Assembly (NCBI GenBank): GCA_017745175.1 | Contig: JAGHZY010000018.1 | Location: 10,173-74,172 of the forward strand | DNA from: Sphingopyxis sp. | Lineage (GTDB): Bacteria; Pseudomonadota; Alphaproteobacteria; Sphingomonadales; Sphingomonadaceae | DNA length: 64,000 nt | Direction of reading: 5' to 3' | Part shown: positions 16,498-23,272 of the stretch, one piece after another | How the letters are laid out: every line of letters starts with the position of its first letter | How positions within the stretch are numbered: position 1 is the first letter of the stretch | The notes under the pieces: generated by a model | Seen by the model: only the letters and a program-made list of their open reading frames with translations | What the model was told of the DNA's origin: nothing | The model's database searches: none | Program-made: the position numbers and the translations under genes

Positions 16498-18849
16498 ATG
16501 GCCGGACCGCGCCATCCGCCGGCGCATTCCCGATGGGCATTGATATGTGCGGCCGCGCTCCTGATGCCGGGCATCGCCTGCGCGGCGGACGCCGTCACCG
16601 GGCGCGATAGCTTTGGTGACCTCCCTCCCCCGCCGTCAAGCATCGAGGATAGCGCAGTTCAGCAACTCGAGCTCGAACTGTTCGTCAACGGCATGCGCAG
16701 CGGCATCGTGGCGCACGCCGTGAAGCACGGCGCCCGGTTCCAGCTCCGGGTCGACGATATGCGCCGCGCGGGGCTCCGCCTCCAGACAAGCGGCGAAACG
16801 CTTTTCGTCGACAGCCTCGAAGGCGTCCGCGCCGATTATGACGCGCCGCGCCAGGAGCTGCACCTGACGGTATCGCCCGAATATCTGCCCGCCCAGCGGC
16901 TAGGCCGTGACAGGCGCCGTTTCGAACCCGCGCGATATGACACGGGCGCACTGCTCAACTATGACGCCTATGTCAGCGGCGGCGGCAAGGCCCCGACCCA
17001 GGCGTCGCTGTGGCATGAAGCTCGCATTTTCGGCCCCACCGGCATCGTCTCGACGACTGGTGTGCTGCGATCGGGCGGCGGGAAAAACTATGTCCGTTTC
17101 GACACTTATTGGCGCTGGTCCGACGAACAGAGCATGACTACCGTCGAGGCGGGCGACATCATCACGCGCAGCCTGCCGTGGGCACCCGCGGTCCGTCTGG
17201 GCGGGCTCCAGATCTCGCGCGACTTTTCGGTGCGTCCCGACGTCATCTCCTATCCGCTTCCCGAATTCGCCGGCAGCGCCGCGCTGCCCTCGACCGTCGA
17301 ACTCGTTGTCCACGGCCAGCGGGTCGCCGGCGCCGAGGTGAACCCCGGGCCCTTTGCGTTCGATACGCTGCCGCCGATCAACGGCTATGGCGAGGCCAAT
17401 CTGATCGTCACCGACATGCACGGACGCAGCGTGTCGACGACGATGCCCTTCTATGTCAGCAGCGCGTTGCTGCGTCCCGGGCTCACCGACTATGCCGCGG
17501 CTGTCGGTGCCTTTCGCCGCAACTACGCCATACGGAATTTCGACTATGGCGGTCTCGCCGCCAGCGGTTCGGCGCGCCATGGCGTGACCAACAATCTGAC
17601 CCTCGAGGTGCGCGCGGAGATCGCCGACGACATGCAGCTCGCGGGCGGCGGCGGGGTGTTCAAGCTCGGCAATTTCGGTACCGTCAGCGCATCCTACAGC
17701 CGCAGCTTCCGCGACGGATCCGACGGCGGCGAGTTGACGCTCGGCTATGACTATCAGACGCGCGGCCTTTCGATCGGACTGCGGCACCGCCGGCGCGACA
17801 GCGACTATACCGACCTCGGCCTGCTCGACCGCGGCGATCGCGACGGCCGGGAACGGTTGACGGCGGTAACGGCCAGCCTGTCGCTCGGAGATATGGGCAC
17901 GCTGGGGATCGGCTATTTCGACTTCCGGCAGGCGCAGGCACGCGATACCCGGCTCGCGAACATTGCCTGGGCCCTCCCGCTCTGGGGCGAAAGCCGCCTC
18001 AACGCCTCGCTGTCGCGCGAATTCGTCGAACGGAGCTGGTCGGGCGCGCTGACGCTGAGCGTTCCGCTCGGCGGCGGCATCCTCGGCGCCGGCGTCGTGC
18101 AGGGTCAGAACGGCCGAACCGGGCTGCGCGCCGATTATTCGCGCGCGGCGCCGGTCGACGGCGGCTTCGGATGGAATGCGAGCGCGGTGAGCGAAGACGG
18201 CGCGAGCCCCTATTGGCGCGGCGACCTGACCTGGCGATTGCAGCCGGTTCAGCTGCGGGCGGGCGCCTATGGCCGCGACCATGTTACCGGATGGCTCGGG
18301 GTCAGCGGCTCGCTCGTGTTCATGGACGACGCGGTCTTCGCCGCCAATCGCGTTTCCGACGCCTTTGCGGTGGTCAGCACCAACGGCGAACCGGGGATTC
18401 CGGTACGCTATGAAAATCAGCTGATCGGCACGACCAACGCCAGGGGACAATTGCTCGTCCCGTCGGCGAGCGCCTATTATCCCGGACGCTACGATATCGA
18501 TACGCTGTCGCTGCCGGCCAACGTCAAGGCGCCCGTGGTCAGCCAGCGCGTCGCCATCGCGGCGGGCAGCGGCCATATCATCAAATTCCCGGTCGAACAT
18601 GCGACCGCGGCACGCGCAACGATCAGGACCGTCACCGGCGAACCGCTGCCCGCCGGGGTGGCGGCAACCATCAACGGCACATTGTCCACCTATGTCGGCT
18701 GGGACGGAATGCTCTTTATCGAACGGGTGGCGGCCGACAACCGGGTGGAGGTCGAGCTGCCCGACGGCGGTTCCTGCAATGTGGCCTTCGCCGCCGACGT
18801 GAAGGCCGATGACATTATCGAACTGGGGGATCTCACATGTCGACCCTGA
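16498..18849 (+). CDS. fimbrial outer-membrane usher
   Basis: 783-residue usher (CsuD/FimD-like) that forms the outer-membrane pore for fimbrial export. A signal peptide is present (about residues 1-29). An N-terminal periplasmic domain (about 40-150) is followed by the 24-strand barrel and plug region with ELVVHGQRVAGAEVNPGPFAF near residue 265. C-terminal Ig-like domains start near residue 610 and end in a Cys pair (SCNVAF...LTCRP). The length fits sigma-fimbria ushers, which are shorter at the C-terminus than FimD. Its end overlaps the next gene by 13 bases, implying coupled translation. Confidence 0.92.
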   Translation: MAGPRHPPAHSRWALICAAALLMPGIACAADAVTGRDSFGDLPPPPSSIEDSAVQQLELELFVNGMRSGIVAHAVKHGARFQLRVDDMRRAGLRLQTSGETLFVDSLEGVRADYDAPRQELHLTVSPEYLPAQRLGRDRRRFEPARYDTGALLNYDAYVSGGGKAPTQASLWHEARIFGPTGIVSTTGVLRSGGGKNYVRFDTYWRWSDEQSMTTVEAGDIITRSLPWAPAVRLGGLQISRDFSVRPDVISYPLPEFAGSAALPSTVELVVHGQRVAGAEVNPGPFAFDTLPPINGYGEANLIVTDMHGRSVSTTMPFYVSSALLRPGLTDYAAAVGAFRRNYAIRNFDYGGLAASGSARHGVTNNLTLEVRAEIADDMQLAGGGGVFKLGNFGTVSASYSRSFRDGSDGGELTLGYDYQTRGLSIGLRHRRRDSDYTDLGLLDRGDRDGRERLTAVTASLSLGDMGTLGIGYFDFRQAQARDTRLANIAWALPLWGESRLNASLSREFVERSWSGALTLSVPLGGGILGAGVVQGQNGRTGLRADYSRAAPVDGGFGWNASAVSEDGASPYWRGDLTWRLQPVQLRAGAYGRDHVTGWLGVSGSLVFMDDAVFAANRVSDAFAVVSTNGEPGIPVRYENQLIGTTNARGQLLVPSASAYYPGRYDIDTLSLPANVKAPVVSQRVAIAAGSGHIIKFPVEHATAARATIRTVTGEPLPAGVAATINGTLSTYVGWDGMLFIERVAADNRVEVELPDGGSCNVAFAADVKADDIIELGDLTCRP

Positions 18850-19832
18850 CGCGTATCATCGGCGCGCTGTTTGCCGCGACGATTGCGACACTGATACCCG
18901 CCGGGGCGTCGGCTTGCACGACCTCGACGACGAGCACCAATCTGGGGAATGCGAGCTCCTATTCCGTCGCGACGACCCAGCAACAGGGAAGCGGTTCGGC
19001 GGGGCTCCAGTGCAACATCGTTCTCGCCGCGCTCGCCACCCATTATGTCGGCCTGCGCGTCGATGCATCGACCTTCCAGCTCACCGGCCCCACCGGACAG
19101 ACGATCGCCTACACCGCCGCGCTGACCGCAAATGGTCCGCCGCTGACGGTCGGGAACTTCCAGGACCTGTCGTCGACCAGCCTCGTCAGCCTCTTCGCCG
19201 GCACGAGCAACAGCGTCCCCATCTATTTCCGCACCGCGGCCACCCCCGGCCTGCGCGCAGGAACCTATGCGGGTTTTCTCGATCTGCGCTGGTATTATTC
19301 GGTCTGCTCGCTCGGCGTCGCCGTATGCCTCGCCCATTCGAGCAGCCCGGGCTTCGTTCGCCCGGTGCTGGGCCCGCCGACCACATGGGGAAGCGGCGTC
19401 GCCGTCCGCGTCAATGTCCAGCTGACGGTAGAGAATGACTGCATCATCACCGCCCCCAATGCAGGCTTCGGCACCGCGCCGCTCGCCGGCAGTTTCAATC
19501 CGATCACACGCACCATCCTGATCCGTTGCAGCGCGGGAGCCGCCTACACCGTCGGCCTCGGCGACGGCAACAACCCGGACAATGGCGTGCGGCGTATGCG
19601 CAGCGGCAGCAACTATCTGCGCTATGAAATATACAAGACCACCACCTCGCCCGACCGGTGGGGGGCGATCGGCAGCGCCCGGCGCGCGAGCGGAACGGCT
19701 GACGCCAATGCCGGCATCCATGATTCGGTGACAACGCAGGAATTCGTCTACCGCGCCGTCATCCTTGCCGGCCAGATCACCCCGCCGCCCGGGCTTTATA
19801 CCGACACCATCCTCCTCGACGTCGCCTTTTGA
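18837..19832 (+). CDS. two-domain spore coat U protein, probable tip adhesin
   Basis: 331-residue SCPU protein, about twice the length of the pilins. The signal peptide ends near ASACT at about residue 23. Two SCPU-like domains are seen: the first about 24-175, with LQCNIVLAA and PGLRAGTYAGFLDLRWYY, the second about 190-331, with ENDCIITAPNAGFGTAPL, LIRCSAG and PPGLYTDTILLDVAF. This two-domain layout is that of CsuE-type tip adhesins, where the N-terminal domain contacts the surface. It is last in the operon and coupled to the usher gene by overlap. Confidence 0.85.
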   Translation: MSTLTRIIGALFAATIATLIPAGASACTTSTTSTNLGNASSYSVATTQQQGSGSAGLQCNIVLAALATHYVGLRVDASTFQLTGPTGQTIAYTAALTANGPPLTVGNFQDLSSTSLVSLFAGTSNSVPIYFRTAATPGLRAGTYAGFLDLRWYYSVCSLGVAVCLAHSSSPGFVRPVLGPPTTWGSGVAVRVNVQLTVENDCIITAPNAGFGTAPLAGSFNPITRTILIRCSAGAAYTVGLGDGNNPDNGVRRMRSGSNYLRYEIYKTTTSPDRWGAIGSARRASGTADANAGIHDSVTTQEFVYRAVILAGQITPPPGLYTDTILLDVAF

Positions 19833-19899
19833 AGCGCAACCGCTCCCCGGGGCGCCGCGATCGAACACCCGGGCGATGGCCAGGCGACCGGCGCTGCAG

Positions 19900-20547
19900 C
19901 TACCAGCGCAGGAAGCGGGGCAGGATCAGACGACCGGCGATGGCCGAAAGGAGGACCGCGCTGCCGTGCCAGAACGCGATATGGACGACCTCGTCGCTCG
20001 AGCAATGGAGCGCCACGATCGTTGCCCCCGCCGCGCCCGCCGCGATACCGATGACCCAGCCCGCGCGCGTCGGCGAAGTGGGGGCGCCCGCGCGCAGCCA
20101 GAAGAACAGCGCTGCGCCGACCCCCAGCCCCGATGCGAGGCCCTGCAAAAGGCAGCGAAGGCCGAAGCCGTGCCGCGCCGCCTCCATCGCCGCATGACCG
20201 TCAGCAATGCAGGCGGCGAGTGCCGCGAGCGGCAGCGACAGCGACGCGCCGACCGCCCAGCGCCAGCCGCCATAGTCGCGCCCGACCCCGGGCAGCCCCA
20301 TGCGGAGCGCACTCCACGTCGCGGCGAGGCCCGTCGCGGCGGTAAGCCAGAAAGCCAGCATCGAGAGCGGCGGCATCCCGTGGACCACCAGATCCTTGCG
20401 CATGCCGAATATCCAGACGAGCGCAGCAGCGCCGCCGACCCAGCCTGCCGCAACCCACAGCGATCCGCGCGCGACACGCCGCGGACGCACGGGGGCCAGA
20501 TCACCCGCGAGGTCGTCGATCAGATTGTCGATCGAAGCGTCCTTCAT
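19900..20547 (-). CDS. nrsF: NrsF family membrane anti-sigma regulator
   Basis: 215-residue integral membrane protein of the DUF1109/NrsF family, known in Caulobacter as the negative regulator of SigF. After a short cytosolic N-terminus (MKDASIDNLIDDLAGDLAPVRPRR) six hydrophobic helices follow. The conserved Cys in LAACIADG and ALHCSSDE are the type of residues implicated in metal sensing in the family. The ATG at 20547 fits the family's N-terminus; upstream TTG and GTG codons would overlap the sigma gene. The start falls 2 bases after the sigma stop, so the pair is translationally coupled. Confidence 0.85.
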   Translation of the reverse strand: MKDASIDNLIDDLAGDLAPVRPRRVARGSLWVAAGWVGGAAALVWIFGMRKDLVVHGMPPLSMLAFWLTAATGLAATWSALRMGLPGVGRDYGGWRWAVGASLSLPLAALAACIADGHAAMEAARHGFGLRCLLQGLASGLGVGAALFFWLRAGAPTSPTRAGWVIGIAAGAAGATIVALHCSSDEVVHIAFWHGSAVLLSAIAGRLILPRFLRW

Positions 20548-20548
20548 C

Positions 20549-21070
20549 TCATTCACTTTCAATCAGTTCGGCGAGCTTCTTCAACCCGCGATGAATGTTC
20601 ACCTTGACGAGCGATTCGCTCTGGCCGCAGATTTGCGAGGCCTCGGCGATCGAAGCGCCCTCGATCTTGACCAGCGTGATCGCCTGCGCCTGCTTCGGAG
20701 GCAACAGGGCGAGCAGATGATCGATGCTGAGCCGCGCGTGCACCGCCTCGTCCCCGGCGCCGACGGCGGCGTCATTGTCGCCCAGCTCGGCCTCGTCGCG
20801 CTGACGGCGCAGCATGTCGATCCAGCGATAGCGGGCGATGGCCGCAAGCCACGGCAGAAAGGCGCGTCCCGAATCCCATGTCGCGAGCTTGCGATGCATC
20901 GACACCAGCGTTTCCTGCACCAGGTCGTCGATCTGGTGCGGGGCGATGCGGCGGGCGAAATAGCGTTCGAGCCATCTTCGGCAGCCGACGAGCAATGCGC
21001 GATAGGCCGCGCGATCGCCCCGCTGCGACGCCGTCATCAGGCGCGCGAGCGACGGTTCGTCAGGGCTCAT
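20549..21070 (-). CDS. sigF: ECF RNA polymerase sigma factor, SigF type
   Basis: 173-residue extracytoplasmic-function sigma factor. Region 2 spans about residues 20-85 with DDLVQETLVSMHRK and a -10-binding ARYRWIDMLRR segment. Region 4 spans about 110-165 with LLPPKQAQAITLVKIEG, SIAEAS and ESLVKVNIHRGLKKL. The ATG at 21070 is the first strong start; no clear ribosome site is visible. A NrsF gene follows directly, so this should be released from the membrane regulator by metal or oxidant stress. A matching promoter upstream (21171-21196) suggests autoregulation. Confidence 0.9.
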   Translation of the reverse strand: MSPDEPSLARLMTASQRGDRAAYRALLVGCRRWLERYFARRIAPHQIDDLVQETLVSMHRKLATWDSGRAFLPWLAAIARYRWIDMLRRQRDEAELGDNDAAVGAGDEAVHARLSIDHLLALLPPKQAQAITLVKIEGASIAEASQICGQSESLVKVNIHRGLKKLAELIESE

Positions 21071-21170
21071 CGCGCGCACGCCCCGAACGGGCGCACCGGG
21101 AACGGCAAGGACAGGCGCGGTTGCAAACAGCGATCCCTTCGTGGCGCGGGTGATGGCGTTTCATGACCTG

Positions 21171-21196
21171 TTCGCCGATATCGCCGCGAAGGTTAC
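21171..21196 (-). promoter_or_regulatory. ECF sigma (SigF-type) promoter
   Basis: On the minus strand, GTAACC is followed by exactly 16 bases and then CGAA. As I recall it, this is the promoter pattern described for Caulobacter SigF (GTAACC-N16-CGAA). It lies about 100 bases upstream of the sigF-nrsF pair in the right orientation, consistent with autoregulation. Confidence 0.65.
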
Positions 21197-21298
21197 ACCA
21201 AAACCGGGGCATGTCGGCGGACAATGATTTGGCAGCACATCGCGGATAGAATAGGGCCGCGAGCGAATGGCTGCGCACGAACGGAGGCAGATCGACGC

Positions 21299-22315
21299 AT
21301 GAATATTCTTTTGACGGGTGGCGCGGGTTATATCGGCAGCCATGTCGCGGCGCCGCTCGTGTCCGCCGGCCATGATGTCGTGTGCTTTGACAATCTGTCG
21401 AACAGCGATCCGTCCGTCATGGACCGGCTCGAGGCCATCACGGGCCACGCCGTCCCGCTCGTTACCGGCGATATCCGCGACGGCGACGCCTTGCGCCGGG
21501 CCATCCGCGACCATGCGATCGAGGCGGTGATCCATTTCGCCGGTCTCAAGGCGGTGGGAGAGTCGGTCGCCGAGCCGATGAAATATTACGACAATAACGT
21601 CCGGGGCACCTTGTCGCTGCTCGAGGCCATGGCTGATTGCGGCGCCAAGACGCTCGTCTTCTCGTCGAGCGCGACCGTCTACGGCCAGCCGCAATATCTG
21701 CCGCTCGACGAAAACCACCCGACCTCGGCGACCAATCCCTACGGCCGTACCAAACTGATGATCGAGGAAATGCTCGCCGACGTCGCCGCCGCCGATCCCG
21801 AATGGCGCATCGCGATCCTGCGCTATTTCAACCCCGTCGGCGCGCACGACAGCGGGCTGATCGGCGAGAATCCGAACGGCATTCCGAACAATCTGATGCC
21901 CTTCATCAGCCGCGTCGCCGCGGGACGGCTCGCCGAATTGTCGGTGTTCGGCAATGATTATGACACGCCCGACGGCACCGGGGTGCGCGATTACATCCAT
22001 GTCGTCGATCTGGCCGACGGCCATGCCGCCGCGCTCGATGCGATCGGCAAGACCGATCAGCCGCTGTCGATATGGAACCTCGGCACCGGACAGGGTTATT
22101 CGGTGCTCGACATGGTCAGGGCCTTCGAACGCGTGAACGGGGTCCCCATTCCCTATCGCATCGCTCCGCGCCGCGACGGTGACGTCGCGAGCTGCTTCGC
22201 CAGCCCCGAACGCGCCGCGCGCGAGCTGGGCTGGACGGCCGGGCGCGATCTCGACGCGATGTGTTCGTCGAGCTGGCGCTTCGAACGCATGCTCGCGACG
22301 CGCAACGCCGGCTAG
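21299..22315 (+). CDS. galE: UDP-glucose 4-epimerase
   Basis: 338-residue cytosolic extended SDR that interconverts UDP-glucose and UDP-galactose, supplying galactose residues for the envelope polysaccharides encoded downstream. GGAGYIGSH is at residues 7-15, the catalytic Ser is in FSSSATVYG (about 122-130) and YxxxK is in NPYGRTK (about 148). The NPVGAHDSGLIGE and RDYIHVVDLADGH segments are typical of GalE. The ATG at 21299 follows a GGAGG, and extension upstream adds nothing. Its stop codon overlaps the stop of the convergent transporter gene in a shared CTAG. Confidence 0.93.
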   Translation: MNILLTGGAGYIGSHVAAPLVSAGHDVVCFDNLSNSDPSVMDRLEAITGHAVPLVTGDIRDGDALRRAIRDHAIEAVIHFAGLKAVGESVAEPMKYYDNNVRGTLSLLEAMADCGAKTLVFSSSATVYGQPQYLPLDENHPTSATNPYGRTKLMIEEMLADVAAADPEWRIAILRYFNPVGAHDSGLIGENPNGIPNNLMPFISRVAAGRLAELSVFGNDYDTPDGTGVRDYIHVVDLADGHAAALDAIGKTDQPLSIWNLGTGQGYSVLDMVRAFERVNGVPIPYRIAPRRDGDVASCFASPERAARELGWTAGRDLDAMCSSSWRFERMLATRNAG

Positions 22316-22884
22316 CCGAGCCAGCCTGCCGTCTGCGCGAGCACCCACAGGCCGATCACGAAAAACAGCCCCGCCGCGACGAGGCGGACCTTCGCGAGGT
22401 CGACGCGCTTGAGCAGTTCGTGGCCGAGGAAGATCGCAGGCACATTGGCGATCATCATTCCGAGCGTCGTGCCCGCAGTGACCAGCAAGACATTATGATA
22501 TTGCGCGCCCAGCGCGATCGTCGCGACCTGCGTCTTGTCGCCCATCTCGACAAGGAAAAAGGCGACGAGCGTGGTCAGGAAAGCCCCGAAGCGCGGTTTC
22601 GGTGCCTCATCGTCCTCGAACTTGTCGGGGATCAGCGTCCAGGCGGCCATCGCGATGAACGACGCCCCAATCGCGTAGCGGAAAATGTCGCTGTCGAGAA
22701 ACGCGGCTGCCGAGGCGCCGAGCAGCGCCGCCAGTGCGTGGTTCGCCAGCGTTGCGAACAATATGCCGAGGATGATCGGGACCGGGCGGCTGAACCGCGT
22801 CGCGAGCAGGATCGCGAGCAGCTGCGTCTTGTCACCGATTTCGGCGAGCGCAACGACGGCGGTCGAGGTGAACAGGGCTTCCAT
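22312..22884 (-). CDS. TMEM165/GDT1 family manganese exporter candidate
   Basis: 190-residue inner-membrane protein with six helices in two repeats, each bearing the family motif: EIGDKTQL near residue 15 and EMGDKTQV near residue 110. The acidic and polar residues of these motifs bind Mn or Ca in characterised homologues such as MneA. The ATG at 22884 is preceded at 8 bases by GGAG and starts the first helix; an upstream GTG adds only a non-conserved tail. A yybP-ykoY-type riboswitch and an SD-blocking hairpin lie in its leader, strongly supporting a role in manganese export. Confidence 0.9.
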   Translation of the reverse strand: MEALFTSTAVVALAEIGDKTQLLAILLATRFSRPVPIILGILFATLANHALAALLGASAAAFLDSDIFRYAIGASFIAMAAWTLIPDKFEDDEAPKPRFGAFLTTLVAFFLVEMGDKTQVATIALGAQYHNVLLVTAGTTLGMMIANVPAIFLGHELLKRVDLAKVRLVAAGLFFVIGLWVLAQTAGWLG

Positions 22885-22891
22885 GAACAAA

Positions 22892-22949
22892 CTCCGGGGC
22901 CGGACGGCTTGCGATACCAATAGACATCAACCCGCCGCCCGGCCCGGAC
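22892..22949 (-). promoter_or_regulatory. SD-sequestering hairpin (riboswitch expression platform)
   Basis: The arms 22892-22907 and 22935-22949 can form about 14 base pairs with one wobble and one bulge around a 27-base loop. The GGAG ribosome site of the transporter gene lies in the 3' arm. Formation would block initiation, so the upstream aptamer can control translation by favouring or disfavouring this stem. Confidence 0.6.
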
Positions 22950-22988
22950 GAAGGTCGATGCCATTGGTCTCGCCCAAGCGGTGATCCC

Positions 22989-23080
22989 GCTCCCACCGCA
23001 CCATGACCTCTCGGCCAAGTATGTTGACGCGGCGGCCCGTCCCGAAGGACGGCTGGCTACTCCCCAGATGACGGAGGCGC
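22989..23080 (-). ncRNA. yybP-ykoY manganese riboswitch aptamer
   Basis: The minus strand carries both conserved loops of the yybP-ykoY class in order: GGGGAGUAGC (near 23066-23057) and GUCAACAUACU (near 23029-23019). Between them is a perfect CCGUCC-UUCG-GGACGG hairpin (about 23054-23039). Flanking segments near 23078 and 22990 can pair as a P1 helix. The RNA lies about 105 bases upstream of a TMEM165/GDT1 gene, a known target class. Its 5' loop also contains the stop codon of the upstream lipoprotein gene. Confidence 0.88.
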
Positions 23081-23272
23081 GTTAGCGGGCTTCGGCGGCG
23101 CTGGCAAGTCTAGCGCTGCCGCCGCCTTTTCCGACCCGGCGATATCGGCGTCCATGGCTCTGGCGCGCGCCTCGATTTCCTTCGCCGCCTTGTCGTAGCG
23201 CGTATCGAAGTCCGGCTCGTCCTTGCAGGCGGCGAGCAGCAGCAACAGCACGAGCAAGGCGGCGCGCATCAA
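23057..23272 (-). CDS. small lipoprotein, unknown function
   Basis: 71-residue lipoprotein. The signal sequence LLVLLLLLAAC places the lipidated Cys at residue 16, followed by KDEPDFDTRYDKAAKEIEARARAMDADI, a charged, probably helical stretch, and a Pro/Ala-rich tail. The ATG overlaps the tamB stop (ATGA), so it is the third gene of a tamA-tamB-lipoprotein operon and is likely exported to the envelope. Its function is unknown. The last codons and the TAG stop form part of the conserved loop of the manganese riboswitch, so its 3' end is under dual constraint. Confidence 0.75.
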   Translation of the reverse strand: MMRAALLVLLLLLAACKDEPDFDTRYDKAAKEIEARARAMDADIAGSEKAAAALDLPAPPKPANAPPSSGE

